DNA of 64,000 nt from Sinotaia quadrata (taxonomy: Eukaryota; Mollusca; Gastropoda; Architaenioglossa; Viviparidae), in NCBI GenBank assembly GCA_028829895.1, contig CM054180.1:106736635-106800634 (forward strand), in the 5' to 3' direction. Within the stretch, counting starts at the first letter, position 1; every line of letters begins with the position of its first letter. Of the stretch, positions 1 through 14,000 are shown one piece after another. The notes under the pieces were generated by a model. That model was not told where the DNA came from, did not search any database, and saw only the letters and a list, made by a program, of their open reading frames with translations. A program made the position numbers and the translations under genes.

Positions 1-148
1 ATTATATTCCCCTTTCCCCACTCATCATCAGTGATTGTAACAAGCCCAGCGTTACAATTACGTATTCTGTATATTGTTCTATTGATCGCTACTACCAAGC
101 ATCAATGTCATCATCGCCCTCATCTTCAGGCTGACAAGAGAGACTTAC

Positions 149-313
149 GTTGGTCAGGGATTTTGGTGTGATGGCATTCTCCATGTCGAACTCAAATGAG
201 TGGGAGTAGTCTTGTATTGGACTGGTGGTGACGTTGCAATGCAAATTAACTACTGTGTCCAGCACGTGAGCGAGGCTGTAGCGCGACAGGGCCTGGGTTG
301 CCGCTGCAGTGTC
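149..313 (-). CDS. TEP exon 31: TED end and second CUB half; last exon seen
   Basis: Residues 1231-1285, [20 protein letters not shown] through [19 protein letters not shown] is the DTVVALQALxxY motif following the TED. After it come the beta-strand segments of the returning CUB domain. The acceptor is TTTCCCCACAG and the donor AAC|GTAAGT, so at least one more exon (MG8 and stop) lies beyond position 1. Confidence 0.95.
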
Positions 314-604
314 CTGTGGGGAAAGTGAAGGAGAGAAAACATGAGGTGTTCATTTAGGGAACAAGCTACTGGCAGCGTAATCACTGGTGTTTACATATTC
401 GTGACACTGGCATGTGACACACATGTGACTATTTTTTCCTGACCCTGTTTTCTGACACACTGTCATTAAGAGATAACTGATGATCACACTAAAGCAAAGC
501 AACATTTGATATGGTGTTGATGGTGGTTTCAGAATCACTACACAATCACGACCAACAGAAGAAAGTCCACATGCATGAACACATACACATACACACAAAC
601 ATAA

Positions 605-635
<31 letters not shown>

Positions 636-1974
636 TGTGATATGCAATTTCTTCTTATTTATTCATTAACAACTGTTCACGTGCCTGAGAAAACAGAGAT
701 TTAAATTCGGCATTTACAAAGTTCAACTAATCACTGTATACAATTGCTATGAAATCTAGGGCATTAATAACTGAAATCAAATATATCCAAGAGGTTTTGA
801 ATAGCTAGGTCAGTTAGGGAAAAAGGAAATTTGAGTGGTAAGACTTTTGAGGAATATCTTTATCCTAGTGTCTATTGTTTCAGAACAATAAAATTAATTC
901 TTCTGAATTATAAATAGCAGCATTATAATACCTGATAATAATCAGGTGTATATAAGGACAACTGTCATTGCAATTATATTATACTGTAAGATCAGTAAAC
1001 AATAAAATAAAAAAAGATTCCAGACATCGATTCAGAAGAATGTATACGTTGGCAATAATATATCAGAGCTCTAGCAATTATGTCCTACCTGTAGATTTAA
1101 CTCAGCAATTCTGACAATTATGTTCTAACAATGAATTTAACTCAGTAACTCTGACCTTATGTTCCTACCTGTAGATTTAACTCAGTAACTCTGACTTATA
1201 TCCTACCTGAAAATTTAACCCAGTAACTGATTGATTTATTTATGCTTGTGTTTTGGGACATTATTTTACTTCGTTGCATGACTGCGTGGAATGTCATTGC
1301 TACTAAAGAACATAATAATAAATAAGCATTAATTAATTCCTACTTCTACTGTTTATAATGTGTCAGAAACTAACGAAGCCATCATCAAATAGTTAATGTA
1401 TGTGATATAAATCTATTTCTCAAGTAACCAAGCTTAACCTATGATGCTTGTGCGCAGTACTCAAGCCACTGGCGTTCAAAACACACTGGTGACACGCAAA
1501 CACCCACGTCAACACTGTACATGAATAGATTCGACACAGAGAGATATGGACGGAGGAAGTGGAGAAACAGCATAAGGGTTAGAAAAAAGAATAAGTTCAG
1601 GTTCGCCTTCCAACTGACTAAGGCTCCAATGAAAGCTCCATGAATGTTCCGCTTCTGTATCAACCAGCCCGCGATGGAGTCAATGTTGATGGAGTTCTCC
1701 ACTCTCCCCTGTCATTAGAAGAGAACATCGTCATTAAAATAGATTCGTACCTCAAGCGTACTTCAATAACAGAAAAAGATGTCAGTCGGCATACTATTCT
1801 TCTTCCTCCTACTCCTACTACTATCTTCACCACCACCACTACTTCTACTAATACTACCCTACACCACTACTTTACTATTGATACCAGTACAACTACTGCT
1901 AAAACTACCACAATCACTACTACTACCAATACCACTACTAACATCACTCTTTCTACTAACTCCACTACTACTGC

Positions 1975-2046
<72 letters not shown>

Positions 2047-4103
2047 CTGTCTATCTATCCCTTAGTCTTGTCGACAGTTGGAGCATCACTGATGACCTCA
2101 CAACCAGTTTCCTCTATTCCATTATGTTCTCTGCAAATCTTACTGTATTGCTCAGTTTCAGTCCTGTCCACTCTGAGATGTTATCCTCCAATCTTTTCCT
2201 GCCTTCCTCTCCTTCGCCCTCCTGGCACAGTACCTTGCATGATTGTCTTGGCAAGCCCTGTTGATGTGTGACATGCCTATACCATTTCATTTTGTGTTTT
2301 TTCACAATGGCCAATAGCTCTTCATAGGGCCCAATGGCTTGCCTAATTATGTTTCCCATTTCCTCATTCGTGGCATGATCTCTCTACGAAATGCCAAGCA
2401 ACCTTCAAAAGCTTCTCATTTCAGTAGCTTGTATCCTTCTTTCGAGATCCACTGTGAAGGTCCAAGACTCACAGGCATATAAAAACACAGATACATCCAA
2501 GGCGCGTATCAGTCTGACTTTGAGCTGACTGAGATGTTTCTATCTTTCAAAACTGTCATCTGCCTTGCCATTGCTGCTATTGTCTTCACAATCCTGGACA
2601 ATATTTCTGGTTTTGATCACTCGTCTGTCATGATGCTCCTAAGTACTTGAATTTATTAACTATTTCCAATTTCTGATCACCAATCATGATGTCATTGCCA
2701 ATGCCACTGGTGTTGTTGGTCATCAATTTGGTCTTCTCTTCACTGATTTCCATACCCAAAGAAGTAGCTGTCCTGTCCAGTTTTTCCACCAACTGAGCTA
2801 GCTCCTCCTCATTTCCTGCAAGGCCATCGATGTCATCAGCAAAGCGTAAGATCGTTATTGTTCTGCCTCCAGTACTGACAGTTCCTTCATGGTCTTCCAG
2901 AGCATCTTTCATGATTCTTTCAAGGAAGAATTTGAAGAGATTAGCGAAAGTAAGCAGCCTTCTCTGACTCCCACTGTTGTCCTGAACCAATCTCCTATTT
3001 GGCCGTTGAAGCAGACTGCGCTGGTGTCCTTGCTGTAAAGGCTTTCTATGACTTTGATCAGGTTGGCACTGATGTTGTACAGCTTCAAGGTGGACCAAAA
3101 GGGCTGCATGCCACACCCTGATGAACGCCTTCTTAAAATCTACAATGATAAAGGTTTTGTTGGTGCTGAAGGTACTTCTCACATAGCAGTCTTAAATTAA
3201 AAATCTGTTCAGTCGTGCTTCGCCCTGGTCTGAAGCCTGCCTGTTCATCAGCTCCTGGTGATCTCTGAATGTTATCACAAACTTCGGAAATGCCCATTTC
3301 AAACTTTTCGCATAGAGTTGCGCTAAAAATAGAACACTAATTTTAAGCTCTTTGTGCCATTGACAACTAGGGGAGGTTATTTTACGTATGTTTATGACAT
3401 CAACTACAGCCAGGATCAACAAAGAGTGGAGGTGGTGGACATAAGACAATTAATTACGCGCACAATGCCTGGAAGTTTAAAATCTAATATATAAATAGAA
3501 CATGACCAACGTCCACCTCATAGTGACCACTCACGGGAGGGCGTACAAAGACCAGGAGGGCGTATGCTGTGGCCTCTATGGACGATGCTCGTGATCCGCT
3601 GTGATACCAAAATGGCTGGCTGGCTGGCTGGTTTTCCTCAGTCAGTGACCAATAATGAAGGTCTACCAACATGTGCAAGCATATACGAGTATACAGACAA
3701 AATATATGTCATACATTCATATATAAATACACAGACCGCACACACACACACAATTATAGATATGTATCACACTACAAAATTTGTTGTAGATCAAATGAAA
3801 AAATTGTTAAAAGTACATAACACACGAAGCAAAATCAAAAGACGCACTATTAAATGTATTTTTTTTAAAATACGGAGGGAAAAAGTACAACAAACCGAAT
3901 AGTTTTGATATAGGAAATGAAATTTTTAACATTGCTATTATGATGAATTATATTTATATACTTAATTAAATGAATGTTTTAATATTTGCTAACATTAAAA
4001 AATTGCTTTTTTTGAAAATACCATAATTGTCCAATCAAATTTTTATTGCATTTGAAATTACGCACACAAATGCACACATAGATTGCATACATTAAGAGAT
4101 GGG

Positions 4104-4199
<96 letters not shown>

Positions 4200-5018
4200 C
4201 AGATAGATAGATAGATAGTTAGATAGATGGTTGGTTGCATTCTTGACTCGATAAATGGTTAGACAGACATACAGGAACATGCACAATTTCCTACCCCCCA
4301 CTCCAGCTTACACTCTAAATATATAATTTTCTAACAACCAATCAACAGTGGAATAAAATGCCTTGTCAAATCTCAGACATATTCCCAAGGCATAGGGAAA
4401 CTTAGCTCTCTATATGTCACACACAAACACACACACATACGCGCGCGCGCGCACACACACACAAAGATAGAAAAAGAAATAACTCAGATGCGTCTTCTCA
4501 CGGACAATATATTACAACACCCTCAATGGCTTGCGTGTCACTGACCAGCCAATCACGTTCTCGAGATTAGTTTGAATCTATATATAACTTGCAGCTAAAT
4601 CGCACAGACCAAATCCAGACGATATGATGATTCACGCAGAGAGTAATCAAAGACACGTTAAAATAAGTGACCATTGAAGCGTACCGTCTTTAATGCGAAC
4701 CATTTCCTTGAGTCGATTGAAGGCCTGCGTAGTGTTACTGTTGTTAAGGGAGAGAAGCGCCAGTGCGTAAGTTGTTTTCGCCATCACAAGCGGGCTCGTG
4801 ATCTGGTGGAGATGCCTGGTCAACATGTTCTTCAGGTTGTTCTGCAGCCTGTTTTCTGCAGACTGCAAAAATTAGAATGATTAATGTTAGGGTGACGATA
4901 AAGTTAAATGGCTGGAACATATCCATCTGTTTCAGGCCGTTTGCACTCAGATTTTAAAATGATCGTTTTACCCGAAGTACAGCTTAATAAAACGGTATGT
5001 TTAAGTGACGTGTGTGTC

Positions 5019-5080
<62 letters not shown>

Positions 5081-8000
5081 TGATGACATCTTTTCGACGT
5101 TACTGTAACCAACTTGTCTTGCAATTCTTCCTGTAACCATAATGGAAAACAAGTTTAAACCACTGAGTTCAAGAGTAATTAATCTTTTCTATCGACGTGC
5201 CACTCTGTCCATTCGTCCATCCATCCACCCATTCAGATTCACATGTTGCACTTTTAGTGGGTTTATCGCTTTTTACTCCACAAGCAAAATGACGGAACTG
5301 CGTAAATTTTGCTCACAGTAATAAGGTTAATTAAGCCAAGGTTGTTTCCAGGAGGGGCAGAGCTTAATCCTTCTTACGTATAGCTACGTTCTGGCGTGAA
5401 TAGTATTAGTTCTTGTTGGCAAACTGTCTAGAAATCCACATAACAGTACATGTTGCACACACAGTATTTAAGTCTCCTGTGTCTGTCGCCTGACCTGTTG
5501 CAGCAGAAGCATTCTTTGACTGACATGCTTTAGGGAATACCCTAGCATCACTACGATGTATTTCTCATTGAGACAAGAGTGAGCAAACCCTTACTTAGAG
5601 ACTTTTACAACTAATGACTTAGTTCCTAAGCAACTAACGCCTACTACCCAACAACACCACACACCACTCACATCGAACATAGCACGTGGACATACACAGA
5701 TGTGGACAGCGACTTGACAGTAGTAGAATTTGGAGTAACACATCGAACTCCAGCTAGGCCTAAAGTTCCCGGATCAGCATAGCATGACAGGAACCACGTG
5801 TTGGATTAAACCAATGAAAACACGCATACAGGAATGTTCAACAGGACACTAGTTTTTTGCTGCTAATTGAGAAATCTGTTCTGCCTTCTGAGACTGACCC
5901 CACCAAGGCAGAAACATGCACAAATAAGCAAAAGGTATTTTGACTAACTACAAATATAATATTAGTTAGTAATAATATTGCAAAATATTAATAAAAGGCA
6001 CTAATTACTTAGTTTAATAATGCAGTAGAGTTTGGATCTTTACAATTTCTAGCATCTCTGAATACAGTACACATATTAACATTTAATATAATTTTCAGTG
6101 TAAAAAATTTATTACCAATGTTGTTTGTAGAAGACTGTATATAGTGGAAATCGAAACCATCCAAACAAGAAAAGCAGACTAATGACCCAGTCTTTACTGC
6201 ATAATTAACTGCACAGTCACTCTCAACTGTCAGTCAGAGATCTGTCTGGGTAGGTGTTTGCACTTGATGTATATGTTCACCTTTGCAGCCCACTTTATGT
6301 TCATGAACCTCAAACTCGGTGTGTGTAGTTATGCATGTAGATCATACGAGCTTCCATACTTTAGATGAGCTGGAATTAATATTTCAGTATTGACTGAAAC
6401 ATGCACTGTCACGTGTGCGTTTATGTCAGCATTTCAAATAGTGCCATCTTATATTCGTCATGTCTTACAGGCTCACCTGGCTTAAGAATTCTGGGATCTG
6501 CCTGAATACAACCTGTGAGAAGAGAATGATCAGGGAAACGTTTTAAACCCATTTGAAAAAAAAATAGCACGTCCCCACGTCTGGAACTGCTGCTAGCCTA
6601 GGAACCCAGTGAAATCATGTTCATGCTCCGTTGAGGATGTGTAACTAATCATGTTCATGTTCCTTCATGACGTGTAACTAATCATGCTCATGTTCCTTCA
6701 TGACGTGTAACTAATCATGTTCATGTTCCTTCATGACGTGTAACTAATCATGCTCATGTTCCTTCATGATGTGTAACTAATCATGCTCATGTTCTTTCAT
6801 GATGTGTAACTAATCATGCTCATGTTCCTTCAAGACGTGTATGCAATCACGTTCATGTTCCTTGATGTCGTGTAAACGAATCATGTTCTTTCTCCTTGAT
6901 GACGTCCATACAATCACGTTCATGGTTCTTGATGACGTGTATGCTTGATAGCTTACTGGCACCATCCTTCATTCATCATCTTGTCCATCTAATCATCAGA
7001 ATTGTAGAAGTCTCCGAATTTTGGAATTCTTGCAACACATTTTGACAGTGACATGCTATTGAAACTGTGTCACCTACGCCAAGTTAGTTATTGGTTATGA
7101 TTAGAAAAACTACTCATCCATTGGAACTGGTTTGGATTGCATTAGCAATATATAGCCTATCCACCTGAGTTGTTTACTTCCAGCCTTGACACGTAAAAAT
7201 TATCAAGATAAGCAGTGCCCAAGGTCGGGTCACTTGGACAATTTAATAATTTATATAACAATTAAGTTTAGAAATAGGGATAGACAAATTTACTCTGCCA
7301 CAAAGCACGTGAAAAAATTATTGCAACTTGATCAAAGGATGACACATTCCTCCCGATTTGATTCCAAAACATGTTCAGGTCTGTTCAATTAAAAATCATC
7401 TTTCCGTTATTTTCCTTTCTCGCTTTTGTTTTCATGGTCTGTCAAAGAGAGCAAAAATAGCACTGCAGTTCTTTTCTTCTTCAGCACTTTGACTATTGCT
7501 TGTATGATAGCGTGAGTGTCATACATCTTGGTTAAGGTCAGAGGTAACAAAATAAACATTGGTACACCTTATTTACTGATGGTGTTTTACTTTCCATCAT
7601 TCATTTCTCCAGTGCTTCAACCCATCCATCTAATGAATCAATCATTCATTTCTGCATTCGACTACTTCAAGTCACCAACCCACCCATCCACCTTAGGTAC
7701 CACCCTCTCAAACGTTCTCCCATCAATTCGTGCATGCATATAATCAACCATTTGATTTATCCAGCCATCTGCTAACATTCAGCCAGTATCCAGTAATCCA
7801 CACTATTCATCCATCTACAAATCCATTATGCTTACCTCTAGACTCCTGTTACATTCCCGCAATGCAATCAGAACTTCCGCTGACAGCATTAGATCATACT
7901 CCAAGGAAGGCTGTGAAGCAAAAGTTGTATATAAAGCAATTAGCATTTCTACCTTGTCATTGTTTACCATCTTAAATGTACTTTCTTAACTACTTAAAGG

Positions 8001-11000
8001 ATGATATGGTACAAGACGAAGAAGAAAACAAATCTTTTTCTTTCATAAGTACATTAATGTACATTTTCTAAAATAATTTTCTTAACATTTAAAAACGCGT
8101 GAATATGTCACTGTAACCAAATTACCAGTTATGTAGTGTGTGACTGATTCCTTATGTGGAGTCTGCACTTCCACAATCAAATGGTTCTAATGGATAATGT
8201 AATAAGATGCCAAAGAACGCCCATTTAGAGGATATCAAATGAGTCTTAATCATGTCTTGTAATCCTCACTTGGTTTCAATCGATTACACAGTACGAAGGC
8301 AAAGAATTCTCAAGACTGGATGGCTAGTACAATAAATAATTGGACGGTTAATACAATGAAATAACTGGATGGCTAGTACCATGAAATGATTGGGAATCCA
8401 GAACAAAGAAATGATAGGAATGCTAGTAAAATAAAATGATTGGATCGCTAGTACAATAAAATTACTGGATGGCTACTGCAATAAAATGACTGGGTGGCTA
8501 TTGCAATAAAATGACTGGGTGGCTAGTAAAAGGAAATGATTGGATGGTTAGAACACTGAAATGATTGGATGGTTAGAACAATGAAATGATTGGATAGCTT
8601 GCACAATGAAACCTTAATGATTGGATATTTGTGAGGTAAAATGAATGCATGAAATAGCTGAATAGCTAGTACTAAGAAATAATTGGACGGTAGTATAATG
8701 AAAGACTGGATAGGATGCACAATGATACTTTAATAATTGGATGGTTGTGAAGTGAAATGATTGACTAGCTTGCACAGTGAAACTTTAATGACTGGATAGC
8801 TTGCAAAATGAAACTTTAATGACTGGATGGTTTGTAAAATGAAATGGATTTGACAGCTTACACAATTAAAATTTCCTGATTGAATATCTTACACAATTAA
8901 AATTTCCTGATTGAATATCTTACACAATGAAACGTTAATGATTATAAAATAAAAAAGATTGGATGGCTTGTACAATGAACATTTAATGGTTGGATGATTT
9001 GTAAACTGAAATGATTGAATAGCTTGCACAATGTAACTTTAATGATTGGCTGTTCTGTAAAATGAAATGAGTGGATTTCTTGTAAAATGAAATTATTGGA
9101 TAGCTGGCACAACGAAACTTTAATTTTTGTATGTCGTGTAAAATGAAATGATTTGATATCTTGTAAAATGAAATGATTTGATATCTTGTAAAATAAATGA
9201 ATGGATGATTTCTAAAATGAAATTATTTGTGATTTGTAAAATTAATGACTTGAATGATTCGTAAAATGAGATGAATGAATGTTTGTAAAGTGAAATGATT
9301 GGTGATTTATAAAATGAACTGATTAGGTATTTTGTAAAATGAAATGATTGGTGAATTGTAAAATGAAATAATGAGATGATCTATAAAATGAAGTGATTGG
9401 ATGATTTGTAAAAGGACATGATTAGATGTCTTGAAAATTGAAATGATTGTTGTTTTGTGAAATTAAAGTAATGGATAATTTGTAAAAATGAAATGAGTGA
9501 ATGTTTGTAAAGTGAAATGATTGGTGATTTGTAAATTGAAATGATTGGATGATTTGTAAAATGAAATGATTGGATGACTTGTAAAAGGACGTGATTGGAT
9601 GAGTTGTAAAATGAAATGATTTAATGATTTGTAAAATGAAATGATTGGATGATTTGTAAAATGAAATTATTGGATGGTTTATAAAATGAATTGACTGGAT
9701 GGTTTGTAAAAAGAAATGATTGGACGGTTTGTAAAATGAAATGATTGGATGATTTGTAAAATAAAATGGTTGGATAGTTCGTATTACCTTAGCCAGGCGC
9801 CTGTCCTTTTCATGCACCGTTCCGTTTCCTCGGATCTGGTTCAATAGCCAACGAAATCCGTCTTCGACGATTCGGCTGTGATCAACAAAAGTGATCTTTT
9901 CCGCATGGCAAAGTGTTTTTAGCACCAAGGCCGTCAACCTGAATTTGTAATAGTCATTTGTTGATTGTATTACGTTATGCTACTTAGTGTAGAGGTGACG
10001 GGCCGTAATTATTATTACCAGACCTTTGCCATTAATAATTAACGTTAATCTGTGTCAATCACAATTTCAGCAGATTGATGAAAGCGCCATATATTAACCG
10101 CATGGTTACAGATCACCACACGTATCATGCGACATGGTTAATGAAATGACTCATGTCGTGTCCAGTCAAGGAGTATGGCGTAGTAAATTTGTCGTGAAGA
10201 AAGCTTTGACCAGAAGACTACCCAGGACAGACGTGAGTTTTTCACTCTAGTAGTAGTTAGAACATGATATTGATTATAATTTTGTTGAATAATTTTAAGA
10301 GAAAATCTGAGTCTGTCATGTGGCTTATTATAAATTCGTGGGTTTGCAAGCTTGTTTTACTTTTAAAAAAAATTGCATGATTGCTAGTTATAAATTCGTG
10401 GGTTTACAAGCTTGTTTTGTTTTGCTTTCCAAAATGTGCATGACTGCTACTTGTAAATTTGCGTGTTTGCCAATTTTTTTGTTTTGCTTGTATTTCTCAT
10501 AAATTTCTTTGGTTGCTAGTTGTAAGTTCGTATGTTTGCTAGTTACAAATACTCATTCTTACTAGTTGTAAGTTCGTGTGGTTATTAGTTGTGAATTAGC
10601 TCTATTTACTAAGTATAAAACTTGGCATAATTACTAGTTGTAGATTTTTAGGTTTACCACTGGCGATTTCGTATGTGTTCTAGTGGAGAATTCAAGTAGT
10701 ACTAGTTGTAAATTTGTACATTTACTAGTCAACTGTGAATTCACATTTTACTAGTTGTGGATTGGTATGTTTACTACTCCTTCACAAGAATGTATACTAC
10801 TTGTTAATTGGCATGTTTGCTACTTGTTAATTGGCATGTTTGCTACTTGTTAATTGGCATGTTTGCTACTTGTTAATTGGCATGTTTGCTACTTGTTAAT
10901 TGGCATGTTTACTACTTGTTAATTGGCATGTTTGCTATTTGTTAATTGGCATGTTTGTTACTTGTTAATTGGCATGTTTGCTATTTGTTAATTGGCATGT

Positions 11001-14000
11001 TTGCTATTTGTTAATTGGCATGTTTGCTACTTGTTAATTGGCATGTTCGTGGAAAGAGAATCTAAACATAACACCTACCATGTAGCGGCTGAAGAGTTCT
11101 TCGTCAAATGAAAGCTGCCATCAATGGAAGATCGATAGTTCAACAGTCTGGCCACGCCTGAAAACAAGCCGAATATTCTGCATTAGTGGTGATGAGCTCT
11201 TGCTACACACTGCATATGAATTCTAATGCACTTTTGCCTGATAAGGGTACTACTGCACTGTTGCTGTATAATAGTTCTCATGCACGACTGTTACACACTG
11301 GTGTTAAAGCACTATTCCTTCACTTGTCCTTATTCATGTTTTGATACACTATGGCTACATAGCGGCATTGCTAATCTAATCTGTTTTGCTGATAACACTG
11401 TTGCTCTCAACCACCTTCGATTCAAGTTTTCAAATTGTAATAATAGATGAATAGCTAAAGCTAAATCAACATGCATATATTTATAAATCGTTCTGAATAA
11501 AAGGTTGCCTCGTCTGACATTTACTTAAGAGTTATGCTTGTCTGGTTAAGCAAAATGACCTTCATTATCAAACCGAAAGTGACACCAGACAAACATTACC
11601 AAGCTTGACGTGTGTTTGGCCCAACTTCTTCATGTTTTCAGTGAGAAACTGGGTCTTGTTCAGATACAGAAGCGCGTACACAGTGGGCGCCAGGTTCCCA
11701 ATCACTTCCTCCGCGTCCACAACGCTGCTTTCGAACAAGTTCTCTCCCTTGAGCACAGCCCGTGAAATAATGTCACCCATCAGGTCCCCTGCGTGCATCC
11801 AACGGTAACTTTATCAAACAAACTAGTCAATCATTTAAATTATTTTAAATTAAATTTATTAATATGTGACTGTGTGTGTGCGTACATATGTGTGTCTGTG
11901 TGTGTATGTATGTGAATCATCGGCATGTACATGTTTTTAGTTTACTTTGAGTTCCGTATTATTTCCTAATCCTAAGGTTCCCTTTTCATCCACAAATTTA
12001 TTCCTGCACATTCACAGCATCATAAAAGAACTTATAAATATGTGACCATTTAATAACTGCACGCAATGTGTTCCTTAAGACTAATGTGAGAAAGTAATAA
12101 AGCAAGGCATTAGTCATCAAATTACCCCTTTTTTGTACTACAAGAGTCTATAAAGCCTGGAAACATTATATTTTCAATGACATTACATGATATGTTCAAT
12201 TATATTACAAATGTTCAATGGCATTATGTAACGCCTACTTCACACTTGTTATTTGGTTTTGATTAATTATTCGTGTTAATTAATCCCGTTTAACTAACTA
12301 CAAGTGATGAGAGTCTTAATTCATGTTATTGATAATTCTCCAGAAGACACCACTCGTCTCTCTCACTTGGCGGATATGCGGGCGCTGTAAACGTTTCCTC
12401 TCTCCCACAACATTAAAGACAAACATTTACAGTCACACAATACTTCCCTAGGTGGAAAACATACTAAGAAAAGATCAATCCGGCGTTTAATCTATATTTA
12501 GCAAGCACACATCCACCCAATTTCTTCTCCAATATATGGAAATCAATATGTGTAAGAAGGTCAATAAATTTATTAAATCAAGAAGCAAATTTAAAACATA
12601 TGAATATAATCAAAAGAGTGTTGACCTTTACATCACTTAACATCTATGTTCAATTAATGCTGGACAATCATTCACTTTATCCTAGCATAGACATAAGCAG
12701 CCGTTTAACATAACTTACAAGTGAGTTCATGGATATCATCACGGAAATGAGAGCAGAGTTTTTGAGAAATGATTACAATCAATGCTCATAACCTGTTCAA
12801 AGATGGCGACTGTTGTCGGCATGTGTTTCTCAATCACGTGGTTTGCAACTAGTCACTGCCTTTCATATTTAGGCGAGGTCCCACGTGTCTCTTCTGTTGA
12901 CATGTTACACAACTCTTCCAGAATCTACAATGTGCTCTTTTCCATGAGGAACAATCAAAACAATCTTTGTAAATTCTCGAGACCAACTCAAGCTACAAAT
13001 CTCCACTGTATTGGCTCTTGAACAGAATTCACAGGAACCAACTTACAGCAACATGTTTTTCTGATAAGTAACATAATCTAGTAAAGCACAGTATTTACCT
13101 TAGCATGATGTGACAAAATAAAACTAAAAAAAAAAAAAGGCCTGCTGCTCCTTTGCAAAAGTATAAATTTCAGGCATATTTCATCTCAAACTTCTTTCTC
13201 TCTTACATACATTCTCAACTTACAAATCCTGCAACAATTTCGTTAGCCCGATACACACACAGCATAAGAAATATAGCAGCGATCAAAATTCACAATTATA
13301 ATGTAAAGCATAATCAAATTAGTGAACACAGAAATAATAGTTCAATTACACAAAGTATTCTTCAATTCAAATCATAGATCAATAGCAAAAATGTATGAAA
13401 TATTCAAAATCCATTCTTTCTTTATGAGTCAGTTAACTTACCAGAAGCTAATGATCGCCTTTATGACCGAACTCAAGTTATGCTCAAATTCAAAGTGATC
13501 AGAATAGAGTACTTCTTCAACAAAGAAACGTCTTGCCCATTCACATTAGATGAATTTTATATGAACAAGTGTGAGACTATTAGTCAGAAAAACTTCTCAT
13601 CCAGTTGGAACTGGTTTGGATTGCATCAGCAATTTTTAGCCTATCCTCAAACTGAGTTGTTACTTCCAACTTTGACGCTTAAAAATATCAGCTTAAGCAG
13701 TGCCTAAGGTCAGGTTACTTTGACATTTAACAATTTATATAATTTTAGTTTAGAAATATGGATAGGAAAATTTACTCCAGCACACATTACATTATATGTT
13801 CAATATGTTTAACGATAGTACATGATATGTTCACTGACATTACAACGACATTACATGGAATGTACAACCTGTTGTCCCCCTTTAGCAATGCAGAGCTCAA
13901 TGTGCTGAACAAAATCACAATGATCGCAGAGCATGAAATAATATTATTTGTTTGCAGACTTTATGGTAACCGTGTAAAATAATTTTAAAGTTTGCATGCT

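Noticed and set aside
5470..5600. Possible extra TED exon on the minus strand
   Set aside because: An AG and a GTCAGG donor-like site exist, but the 20-25 nt between them give no conserved residues, and exons 27 and 28 already join in frame.
6620..6950. Could the regular repeats be a CRISPR array?
   Set aside because: The copies are directly adjacent with no unique spacers, in intronic animal DNA. The same holds for the other minisatellites in the window.
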